A stretch of 8,844 nucleotides of DNA. It comes from Bacteroidota bacterium (lineage in GTDB: Bacteria; Bacteroidota; Bacteroidia; UKL13-3). The stretch is taken from assembly GCA_018883485.1 (NCBI GenBank), contig VEQB01000073.1, positions 1 to 8,844 on the forward strand, given 5' to 3'. The notes beneath the pieces are model-generated. The model did not search any database and was not told where the DNA came from. It saw only the letters and a list, made by a program, of their open reading frames with translations. Below, piece after piece: positions 1 to 5,284 of this stretch (its first letter is position 1; each line of letters opens with the position of its first letter). The position numbers and the translations under genes were made by a program.

Positions 1-340
1 GAGTTGGACATGTAATAATGATTTTATTTTTAGCTTTTGTATATTCTGTTCTTTGATAAGAATACTTTTCTTTATGTACTTCTTTAGCTTTTTTTATAAA
101 TTCATCTAGTGTTAGTGTACTAAATATAGCTCTTCTTATAATACCACATTTTTTACAACCTCTACCATTTAAATGTTTACTAGGATTTTGTTCAAATTCA
201 CCATGTTTTAAACATATAAAAATGTTTTTATCTTTGTTATTTTTAGAATTAACTATATTAGGAACTAATGAATAGTCGTATTTATTAAAATTATTTGGAT
301 ATTTTTCTTTTAGTTTATTTAAAAATGTTTCTTTTAACAT
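1..340 (-). CDS. DUF723-type zinc-finger protein, C-terminus beyond the window
   Basis: The minus strand is open from an ATG at 340-338 to the window edge (113 codons visible, no stop), so the gene is partial at its C-terminus. The protein carries two copies of a repeat. The first (about residues 6-66) has KYDYS at 20-24, then CLKHGEF at 43-49 and HLNGRGCKKC at 56-65. The second (about 81-113) has FIKKAKEVHKEKYSY followed by KIIITCP and is cut by the edge. The pattern C-x2-HGxF, HLxGxGC-x2-C matches the DUF723 family, a zinc-binding module seen in phages and giant viruses and often joined to a nuclease domain. Cys43, His46, Cys62 and Cys65 are the likely metal ligands. An in-frame TGA at about 364-362 lies upstream, so the ATG is a credible start. 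The DNA is very AT-rich, which suggests phage-like origin. Any nuclease domain would lie outside the window, so the biochemical role is open. Confidence 0.75.
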   Translation of the reverse strand, partial: MLKETFLNKLKEKYPNNFNKYDYSLVPNIVNSKNNKDKNIFICLKHGEFEQNPSKHLNGRGCKKCGIIRRAIFSTLTLDEFIKKAKEVHKEKYSYQRTEYTKAKNKIIITCPT

Positions 341-443
341 GGCAAAATTATTTGAATTTTTGCCTCAATTGGTAGATTGGTTGGAAAAGAAGCGAGGATT
401 TAAAAGCGGTGGATATACAGTGAATCAAAAAGGTGAAGCATAG
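339..443 (+). CDS. 34-codon ORF, possible gene relic
   Basis: A short plus-strand frame runs from ATG 339-341 to TAG 441-443 and would encode MAKLFEFLPQLVDWLEKKRG followed by FKSGGYTVNQKGEA. It has normal-looking amino acid use, and its second half is less AT-rich than the DUF723 gene to its left. Its start codon overlaps the divergent DUF723 start codon by two bases, which is unusual for two independent intact genes. I do not recognise the peptide. It may be the tail of a gene that lost its front when the DUF723 DNA arrived, or a chance ORF. No ribosome binding site is visible. Confidence 0.25.
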   Translation: MAKLFEFLPQLVDWLEKKRGFKSGGYTVNQKGEA

Positions 444-733
444 TTATTTTAAAATTAGAATTTTAATAATATTCATTTCTTCTTTTTCTGCATTTGTTTT
501 GGATTTCCCTTAACCAAAGCTTTCGTCATTGCGCTAATGCAAAACATAAAGTTACTGTAAAACGATAGGAACTCTTTTAGTATTGGCTATTTTAGGAATT
601 GACATTATTCCGTTTGCTTGGTTAATAGTTTCAGAAGTTTCTTGTGGTATTTAATAAATGTTGAGAAAAGTATTAAAAAATAATTATCTACTTTTTACAT
701 ATAATTGAACTTGCCATTAACAATTTTAATAAT
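444..733. other. Intergenic stretch with probable coding relics
   Basis: About 290 bp without an intact gene. On the plus strand, 550-654 (TAA at 652-654) reads as a hydrophobic stretch containing GTLLVLAILGIDIIPFAWLI. It has no start codon and follows a stop at 547-549, so it resembles a membrane-protein fragment. On the minus strand, overlapping DNA (about 590-480) reads as a tail that includes ISAMTKALVKGNPKQMQKKK before TGA. At most one of the two can be a true relic. The last 80 bp are very AT-rich and should hold the promoter of the gene at 734, but I found no box pair I trust. Confidence 0.3.
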
Positions 734-1261
734 ATGAAATTCTTAAACCAACCTTTATTATTCATAATGCTTTTGCTCATTAGCGATAAAATTCTAGGTC
801 AAAATTTAACTTTATCACAAATATTAGAAATTAAGAAAATGGATTTAGGAAATGTTGAAGAATTTTTGAGCGCTAGAAATTGGGATATTTATAATATACA
901 GGAAGTTGAGCCGAAGGATTATAGCACTCTAACATTTTCATATAATTCAAAAAAAGCAGAAGAAGTAGAATCATATTTAACTTATTACCATAGTGTATAT
1001 TATATTAATAAGAGAATTGAAATTCAATTACATAATAAAACAAAATACAACGAATACATAAATTCAATTAAAGGTTATAGGTGCAAATTAATAAATTCAA
1101 AAGTAAAGCAAGGTGAAATAATAAAAGTATACAGAGGTGCAACAACAACATTTATAGTTAGAACTATTCCTCCTTCGGCTGAAGAAGGTCAGGAAACTGT
1201 ATTTTGGATTATATTTATTGTAAGTAATGTTGAGTATGATAATTTTTTTAATGAAGAATAA
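734..1261 (+). CDS. Small secreted protein of unknown function
   Basis: A complete ORF of 175 residues. The N-terminus is a clear signal peptide: MKF, a hydrophobic core LLFIMLLLI at about 8-16, and a probable cleavage site after LGQ at residues 21-23, a form common in Bacteroidota. The mature part (about 150 residues) is mixed alpha/beta and rich in Tyr, Asn and Lys, with segments such as NWDIYNIQEVEP (49-60), YSTLTFSYN (63-71) and IKVYRGATTTFIVRTIPP (130-147). I see no lipobox, no metal or catalytic motif and no membrane segment in the mature part. It is probably periplasmic or exported. I do not recognise the family beyond a resemblance to small hypothetical proteins of Bacteroidota. The start has an A/T-rich leader and no Shine-Dalgarno motif, as usual in that phylum. 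The gene stands alone, with relic DNA upstream and a repeat and an IS downstream. Confidence 0.7.
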   Translation: MKFLNQPLLFIMLLLISDKILGQNLTLSQILEIKKMDLGNVEEFLSARNWDIYNIQEVEPKDYSTLTFSYNSKKAEEVESYLTYYHSVYYINKRIEIQLHNKTKYNEYINSIKGYRCKLINSKVKQGEIIKVYRGATTTFIVRTIPPSAEEGQETVFWIIFIVSNVEYDNFFNEE

Positions 1262-1268
1262 GACACCA

Positions 1269-1400
1269 GACACCATCCCATGGGTAAAGTAAAATGCAAT
1301 AAGACCAATAGGTAATACAAGCCGTTTGTATTTGAAGTTAAAAAGTACATGGAAATTAATTTCCAAAATGAAGTTTTTAATGAACCATGACACCATCCCA
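1269..1400. repeat. 12-bp direct repeat 120 bp apart
   Basis: GACACCATCCCA occurs at 1269-1280 and again at 1389-1400, exactly 120 bp apart. A shorter GACACCA precedes the first copy at 1262-1268. The second copy lies almost against the left tip of the IS256 element (1403). The 108 bp between the copies have no clear terminal inverted repeat and no coding sense. The repeat could be a target duplication around a small insertion, a recombination scar or chance. Confidence 0.45.
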
Positions 1401-1402
1401 AA

Positions 1403-1413
1403 AAGTGTGTAAA
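1403..1413 (+). repeat. Terminal inverted repeat of the IS256-family element (transposase 3' side)
   Basis: AAGTGTGTAAA matches the reverse complement of 2713-2723 over 11 of 11 bases. Identity falls off further in. The transposase stop codon (1419-1421) is only 5 bp inside this repeat, as is common in compact IS256 elements. Confidence 0.8.
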
Positions 1414-1418
1414 TTGAT

Positions 1419-2615
1419 TTAGGGATTAATTCTGTTTTCAAACATAATAATAAATTGGTTGAATATCTCCCCCCAGTTTCTGATGGGTAATGTCCATGAT
1501 TTAGATGCTTCACGTATGGACAGGTAAACCGATTTTAAAACCGCTTCATCAGTGGGAAAAGACATTTTGTTTTTTGTGTATTTTCTAATTTTACCATTAA
1601 GGTTTTCAATGACATTGGTGGTGTAGATTATTTTTCTGATTTCGAGTGGGAAGTCCAAAAATGCTGTAAGTTCATTCCAGTTTGCTTTCCAACTCTTTAT
1701 AGCATAGCCGTATTTACTGCCCCATTTTTGGTCTAACTCATTTAGTGCATGCTCAGCAGCTTCTCTGTTAGGTGCATTGTAAATTGCTTTCATATCGCCT
1801 GAAAACTCTTTTCTTTCTTTCCATCCAACAAACTTGCAGGAATTGCGGATTTGGTGCACTATACAGACTTGCTTTGTAGCTTCAGGAAAAACTGATTTTA
1901 TTGCGTCTGTAAACCCTTTAAGGTTATCTGTAGCTGTAATTAAAATATCTTTTACTCCTCTGGCTTTTAGGTCTGTTAATACAGATAACCAAAACGATGC
2001 TGACTCATTCTTGCCAAGCCACATACCGAGAACCTCTTTTTTGCCCTCAATATTCAATCCTACAGCAATGTATATTGTCTTATCGATAACCCGTGAACCT
2101 TCGCGTACTTTAAACAGAATGCCATCCATCCAAACTACAGTATAAACTGAATCTAGTGGTCTATTTTGCCAAGTTGTGATGTCTTGAATTATTCGGTCTG
2201 TTATCCTAGATATGGTCGAACTGGATACCTCAATATCATAAACTTCTCTAATTTGCTCTTCAATATCATTCACCGACATTCCCTTCGCATAAAGGGAAAC
2301 AATCACATTTTCAATCCCCTCAACCATATTTTTTCGCTTAGGAATTATCATCGGGTTAAAGGTTGCCTCACGATCTCTTGGAACGTTTATAACCATTTCA
2401 CCTTCTTTGGTTTTGACAACCTTCTTACTATGTCCATTCCTGGCATTTTTTGTGTCAGAACGCTCGTGTTTATCGTAGCCTAAATGAGCATCTAACTCAC
2501 CTTCTAATAGCTGCTCAACACCACGTTTTCTTAGTTGATCAATAAATGAGTTTAACTCATCTCCATTCTTGAACTGTTTCAAGAAATCATCATTTAGCAA
2601 TTCTTCTTTTTTCAT
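1419..2615 (-). CDS. IS256-family (Mutator-type) DDE transposase
   Basis: A 398-residue transposase, full length for the family, which catalyses movement of the surrounding IS by DDE chemistry. The N-terminal DNA-binding part holds the family block ELDAHLGYDKHER (about 40-52), followed by KNARNGHSKK and a helix-turn-helix-like KGMSVNDIEEQIREVY segment (about 111-126). The catalytic residues appear to be Asp164 in WMDGI, Asp230 in TATDNLKGF and Glu337 in TTNVIENLNG. The CIVHQIRN block (251-258) lies between the second Asp and the Glu, as expected for an RNase H fold with an alpha-helical insertion. The ATG at 2615-2613 is preceded by an A-rich leader. No frameshift or missing catalytic residue is seen, so the enzyme is probably active. 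A 12-bp inverted repeat upstream (2638-2710) may limit its expression. Confidence 0.95.
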   Translation of the reverse strand: MKKEELLNDDFLKQFKNGDELNSFIDQLRKRGVEQLLEGELDAHLGYDKHERSDTKNARNGHSKKVVKTKEGEMVINVPRDREATFNPMIIPKRKNMVEGIENVIVSLYAKGMSVNDIEEQIREVYDIEVSSSTISRITDRIIQDITTWQNRPLDSVYTVVWMDGILFKVREGSRVIDKTIYIAVGLNIEGKKEVLGMWLGKNESASFWLSVLTDLKARGVKDILITATDNLKGFTDAIKSVFPEATKQVCIVHQIRNSCKFVGWKERKEFSGDMKAIYNAPNREAAEHALNELDQKWGSKYGYAIKSWKANWNELTAFLDFPLEIRKIIYTTNVIENLNGKIRKYTKNKMSFPTDEAVLKSVYLSIREASKSWTLPIRNWGEIFNQFIIMFENRINP

Positions 2616-2637
2616 TTTTTAAGTATATAAAGTTATG

Positions 2638-2710
2638 CAAAAAGTTGTTTCCATAAATTTTTTCGACCTTTTCCTTAACGGGGTCCAAAAATTTCTAGAA
2701 CAACTTTTTG
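2638..2710 (-). promoter_or_regulatory. Hairpin-forming repeat in the IS256 transposase leader
   Basis: CAAAAAGTTGTT (2638-2649) and AACAACTTTTTG (2699-2710) are perfect 12-bp inverted copies with a 49-bp spacer. They lie between the terminal repeat and the transposase start at 2615. A transcript reading in from outside the element would fold here, just before the gene. In several IS families such a structure limits translation of read-through transcripts. A binding site for the transposase is another option. The repeat is seen directly. The role is inferred. Confidence 0.5.
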
Positions 2711-2712
2711 AG

Positions 2713-2723
2713 TTTACACACTT
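2713..2723 (-). repeat. Terminal inverted repeat of the IS256-family element (transposase 5' side)
   Basis: TTTACACACTT is the partner of 1403-1413. The next base to the right (2724) starts the truncated membrane-protein frame. Confidence 0.8.
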
Positions 2724-3224
2724 AATGAGACGCTACCTTTAGTGTTTATTGCTATATTAACTTCTATACCTCAAATAAACGTTGTTTTCTTTAAATTGAA
2801 CAATCCACCATTAACTTTTGATTTTTTAGGTTTTGAGATTAATTTTTATGTTCTATATAAGATTGGAATGATTTTCTATTTGGCAACTATTGTTCAATTT
2901 TCAATTAGATTAAACCAGTCAAGTCAAGTTGAACCAAAGTTTTTAGAAATTCAGATTCAATATTCAAAAGAATTATTATTCTGGAAAAAAGCCGATATAA
3001 AACTTTGGTTTTTTTTAACTACAACTATAATAACATATATATACTTTCTTTTTTTTGGCTTTATTAGTTTGGTCACTATTTTTATTCAATTAACACCTTG
3101 GTATAAATATGATAATAATATTTATGTAAATCATAACTTAATCTTACTTTTACATACAACTTTTGGTATAGTTTATATGATAAAATCACTTGAATTATCC
3201 CCAAAAATTAAAGCTAAATTATAA
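2724..3224 (+). pseudogene. Membrane protein, 5' end cut off by the IS256 element
   Basis: The frame is open from the IS tip (AAT at 2724) to the stop at 3222-3224, 166 codons. Upstream it continues only a few codons into the IS and meets TGA at 2709-2711. A GTG at 2742 could serve as a start and would give 160 residues, but the open frame up to the junction points to a lost N-terminus. The protein is strongly hydrophobic. From the GTG, probable membrane segments are at about 1-17, 35-55, 87-115 and 131-147. A more polar loop rich in Gln and Glu lies at 58-86 and a short basic tail (KIKAKL) ends the protein. I recognise no family. It converges with the AbiC-type gene, with 28 bp between the two stop codons. 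Confidence 0.55.
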
Positions 3225-3252
3225 ATAAGTAATGCTATTTGAGAAGAATTTT

Positions 3253-4185
3253 CTATCTGTTTTTAAATTTAGTTTCTGGATAGTATTCAAAATGGCTTTC
3301 ATCTAATAAATATGTAGCTTCCATGTTTTGAAAAATACCGAATTTGTCAGCAATTTCTCTAAATTTATATTCACCTTTTGAGTTTCTACTTACAGGACTA
3401 ATTCCACTATAAAACATCACAGCCAACTGGTAATTGGATAGCTGTGCTTGTATTAATTTGATATACCTTTTTTGAGTTTCAAAATCATCCCAAGAATCAA
3501 TAACAAAGGTCATTGTGTTATAAATATATCTAAATAAATGTCCAAGTTGAGTATCGGTTTGTAAATACCAATACTTATATACCAACCCTACGAATTCTTT
3601 TGGGTGTTCATTTTTCCAGATACCAATTATCAATGGATCAGGTAGAATATTTTTTTCACCAGTCGCAAAACCAAAATTCAAAAAATCAAATTGGTAAGTA
3701 GTGTTTTCTGGATCAATCTTATTTATTTCACGAGTAATAGAATTGTTAAAATGTACATGACTATCATAGATAGATTTGTTGTTTTCTTTCAATCTTTCCA
3801 TAAAATATTTGAAGAAGTCATTACCACGTGCTGTAACATTTCTGGTGTTTTGAGCATCAACATAATTATAACTAATTGAATCAATAATATTATTAACCAT
3901 AGTTAGCATATTGAAAAAGGTTGATTCAAATTGTTGTTTTTTGATATATTCTTTGGTACTCCTGAGTTCCTGCTCTTGTAGGTTGTAGGTTTTCTTTACA
4001 TAAATAAATACTACACCCGCAATTAAAGTGCCTAAAACACCACCTATAAAGCCACCAAAATTAGAAAGTTTTTCTATATCAGAATAGAATATTGTCAAAG
4101 CAATAATCAAAACTAAAACTATTGTAAAAATGAGTGCATATAATGCCTCCATTGCTTTGTTTAAAGCTTTTAAAGGTTCTTCCAT
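3253..4185 (-). CDS. Putative phage abortive infection protein (putAbiC family)
   Basis: A 310-residue protein anchored in the inner membrane by two N-terminal helices (about 15-34 and 44-63, the second Gly-rich: FGGFIGGVLGTLIAGVVFIY). A coiled segment follows (about 64-84), then a soluble domain. The soluble part matches the putative AbiC abortive infection family (PF16872): QQFESTFFNMLTMVNNII at 84-101, GHLFRYIYNTM at 215-225, RYIKLIQAQLSNYQLAVMFY at 240-259 and KFGIFQNM at 281-288. Members are thought to block phage multiplication by killing or arresting the infected cell, on the basis of lactococcal AbiC. The mechanism is not settled. Its start lies 1 bp after the stop of the DUF4238 gene, so the two are almost certainly co-transcribed and probably translationally coupled. 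The length is normal and no damage is seen. Confidence 0.8.
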   Translation of the reverse strand: MEEPLKALNKAMEALYALIFTIVLVLIIALTIFYSDIEKLSNFGGFIGGVLGTLIAGVVFIYVKKTYNLQEQELRSTKEYIKKQQFESTFFNMLTMVNNIIDSISYNYVDAQNTRNVTARGNDFFKYFMERLKENNKSIYDSHVHFNNSITREINKIDPENTTYQFDFLNFGFATGEKNILPDPLIIGIWKNEHPKEFVGLVYKYWYLQTDTQLGHLFRYIYNTMTFVIDSWDDFETQKRYIKLIQAQLSNYQLAVMFYSGISPVSRNSKGEYKFREIADKFGIFQNMEATYLLDESHFEYYPETKFKNR

Positions 4186-4186
4186 T

Positions 4187-4993
4187 TTATTTTAAATCCA
4201 TAATATTTAATGCAAATATTAACTTGTCAGATGTCATTTCAATCAATTTATTATAAAATTCTACTTGATGTTCAGGTATTTCAATAGTGCTACCAGTACT
4301 TAACTGAAACTCTGATTTAGCTATCCCTAAATTGGGTGTCAAAACACCAAGCCACTTTGGTGTAATTGGGCATATAATTTTGTAATTTGTGTTTTTGTAT
4401 AAATCTGTTCTTCCTACAACCGTAGGAATATTATGATAATTTTCACCATCAATTAACCAATGAGTAGCAGGATTATCAGATGTTATGAACCTGCAATTTA
4501 AAGGTGCTTTTAAAAAGTTTATGGTATAAGATGTAGAAAATGTTGTGAAAAGAAATAACGGTGCAGATGTATGAAAAACAGAATGAGGTGCTCTATTAAT
4601 TATTTCATCATTTAGTTTTTGTAAAACCTTTTCCGATTCCCTAATATATTTTAATGTACGTATTGATTGATGGAAAATAAATGCTTTGATACTCCTTAAA
4701 TCCAAACCAGTTGGGGCTACACCTAAATCAAATGATATTGGTAATACCTGTCCCCACCTATCTTCCCAAGTTTTATAGATTGCAGTTTCAGCTATTTTCC
4801 TAATCTCTGGAACAAATGTATCTGGCAGTGTATAAAGGTTTTTTTTATAATTTAAATTTTGGGGTTGATTCTTTCTTACTAACCTATCTTTATTAGAAAG
4901 GCAATACACTTGGGTAACTTTATCAGTTTTATGACCCCATCGTTTGAGATATACAACTGGAACGAAATGATGATTCTTATTTGCAGTACCCAT
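4187..4993 (-). CDS. DUF4238 domain protein, partner of the AbiC-type gene
   Basis: A 268-residue protein that begins MGTANKNHHFVPVVYLKRWG. The N-terminal HHFVPxxYLKxW block and the later FITSDNPATHWL block (169-180) followed by YKIICPITPKWLGVL (204-218) are the hallmarks of DUF4238 (PF14022). The function of that family is unknown to me from firm experiment. The conserved paired His near the N-terminus and the SDNP motif look like active-site or ligand residues, so an enzymatic role such as a nuclease is possible but unproven. There is no signal peptide or membrane helix, so it is probably cytoplasmic. It is the first gene of a two-gene operon with the AbiC-type membrane protein, 1 bp apart. 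By analogy with other paired defence genes, it could be the sensor or effector partner. The start at 4993 fits, because HHFVP sits at the N-terminus in the family. Confidence 0.75.
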   Translation of the reverse strand: MGTANKNHHFVPVVYLKRWGHKTDKVTQVYCLSNKDRLVRKNQPQNLNYKKNLYTLPDTFVPEIRKIAETAIYKTWEDRWGQVLPISFDLGVAPTGLDLRSIKAFIFHQSIRTLKYIRESEKVLQKLNDEIINRAPHSVFHTSAPLFLFTTFSTSYTINFLKAPLNCRFITSDNPATHWLIDGENYHNIPTVVGRTDLYKNTNYKIICPITPKWLGVLTPNLGIAKSEFQLSTGSTIEIPEHQVEFYNKLIEMTSDKLIFALNIMDLK

Positions 4994-5013
4994 TACTCCG
5001 AAGATACAATTTT

Positions 5014-5040
5014 AGACTATACCCTAAACAGTATTATTCT
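5014..5040. promoter_or_regulatory. Weak inverted repeat, possible recombinase subsite
   Basis: AGACTATA (5014-5021) and TATTATTCT (5032-5040) form an imperfect inverted pair. The right arm shares TTATTCT with the better palindrome at 5080-5103. Taken with that site and 5060-5073, it could be the third member of a res-like array upstream of a serine recombinase. On its own the evidence is weak. Confidence 0.2.
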
Positions 5041-5044
5041 AATC

Positions 5045-5076
5045 TTTGGTGTCTCAATTAAATAGTACTATTTTTG
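5045..5076 (+). promoter_or_regulatory. Bacteroidota-type promoter of the interrupted gene
   Basis: TTTG at 5045-5048 and TATTTTTG at 5069-5076, 20 bp apart, match the -33 TTTG and -7 TAnnTTTG boxes of Bacteroidota housekeeping promoters. Transcription would start near 5083, about 30 bp before the ATG at 5113. The -7 box overlaps a perfect 14-bp palindrome, so repression by a dimeric protein is likely. Confidence 0.65.
5060..5073. promoter_or_regulatory. Perfect 14-bp palindrome over the -7 box
   Basis: AAATAGTACTATTT is its own reverse complement and covers the first five bases of the -7 box. It could be an operator, or a crossover site for the serine recombinase whose start lies at 5113. 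Resolvases commonly bind upstream of and repress their own gene. Confidence 0.5.
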
Positions 5077-5079
5077 CAT

Positions 5080-5103
5080 CAGAATAGGACTACCCTTATT
5101 CTG
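5080..5103. promoter_or_regulatory. 24-bp inverted repeat in the 5' leader
   Basis: CAGAATAGG (5080-5088) pairs with CTTATTCTG (5095-5103). Seven outer pairs are perfect and the inner ones include one G-T. It spans the expected transcription start and ends 9 bp before the ATG. It could act as DNA (operator or recombination subsite) or as a leader hairpin in RNA. Confidence 0.45.
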
Positions 5104-5112
5104 TAATAAATA

Positions 5113-5158
5113 ATGAAAGTATTTTATTCCCGAGTATCATCCACTGATGGCTCACAAA
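5113..5158 (+). pseudogene. Start of a serine recombinase gene, cut by the IS21 element
   Basis: From the ATG at 5113 the frame reads MKVFYSRVSSTDGSQ and then enters the IS21 end, where it stops at TAA 5233-5235. The block Y-x-RVS-S placed 5-10 residues from the start matches the N-terminus of resolvase/invertase-type serine recombinases, in which the Ser of RVS (Ser9 here) is the nucleophile. A good promoter and palindromes upstream fit such a gene. The rest of the recombinase is absent from the window: the DNA beyond the IS encodes an ATPase. If the IS boundary is 5171 instead, these codons plus MEIP would be the N-terminus of that ATPase. Confidence 0.5.
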
Positions 5159-5232
5159 TGGAAATTCCGGACATATTGACCCCCTTCTTCCGGCGCAAAC
5201 TGACCCCCTCTTACCGGAGCAAAATGACCCCC
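5159..5232 (+). repeat. IS21 left end with three spaced TGACCCCC sites
   Basis: TGACCCCC occurs at 5177-5184, 5201-5208 and 5225-5232, with a strict 24-bp period. CCGG precedes each by 10-11 bp (5167, 5190, 5214). Such multiple end repeats are transposase-binding sites in IS21 elements. The matching right end has two copies. Confidence 0.8.
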
Positions 5233-5233
5233 T

Positions 5234-5267
5234 AAAATAGCATGGTTGTTTAAGCGATTATAGTCAC
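5234..5267 (+). repeat. Subterminal inverted repeat of the IS21 element, left copy
   Basis: The segment from AAAATAGCATGG through TTTAAGC to TAGTCAC recurs in reverse complement at 7627-7659 (AAAATAGCATTG, TTTAAGC, TAGTCAC in the same order). It is unusually long conservation inside the tips. It overlaps a candidate istA promoter, so it may tie transposase binding to istA expression. Confidence 0.7.
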
Positions 5268-5275
5268 TGTCTTTG
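5246..5275 (+). promoter_or_regulatory. Candidate istA promoter
   Basis: TTG at 5246-5248 and TGTCTTTG at 5268-5275, spaced 19 bp, match the Bacteroidota promoter form with one mismatch in the -7 box. Transcription would start near 5282, which favours the ATG at 5285 or 5297 over the TTG at 5273 as the istA start. Confidence 0.35.
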
Positions 5276-5284
5276 TTTGCCCAA

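Larger units (their letters stand above)
1403..2723 (-). mobile_element. IS256-family insertion sequence, complete
   Basis: A 1,321-bp element bounded by the inverted repeat AAGTGTGTAAA (1403-1413) and TTTACACACTT (2713-2723). It holds one Mutator-type transposase gene that nearly fills it, on the minus strand. The length is normal for the family. IS256 members usually make 8-9 bp target duplications, but the flanks here (CATCCCAAA on the left, AATGAGACG on the right) do not match. That suggests a rearrangement at the element after insertion or a decayed duplication. The reading frame to the right is cut exactly at the tip. Confidence 0.85.

Noticed and set aside
1262..1402. Integron cassette site (attC) after the secreted-protein gene
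   Set aside because: The lone gene and the short repeat suggested it, but there are no paired core sites or long imperfect palindrome.
1097..1513. Minus-strand ORFs at 1097-1513 and 1189-1401
   Set aside because: They run antisense through the end of the secreted-protein gene and across the IS256 tip, with Phe/Tyr/Cys-rich low-complexity translations. They are shadows of AT-rich DNA.
1834..2483. Plus-strand ORFs at 1834-2145 and 2166-2483
   Set aside because: Both lie antisense inside the well-supported IS256 transposase gene.
3691..3879. Plus-strand ORF inside the AbiC-type gene
   Set aside because: Antisense to a family-matched gene and short.
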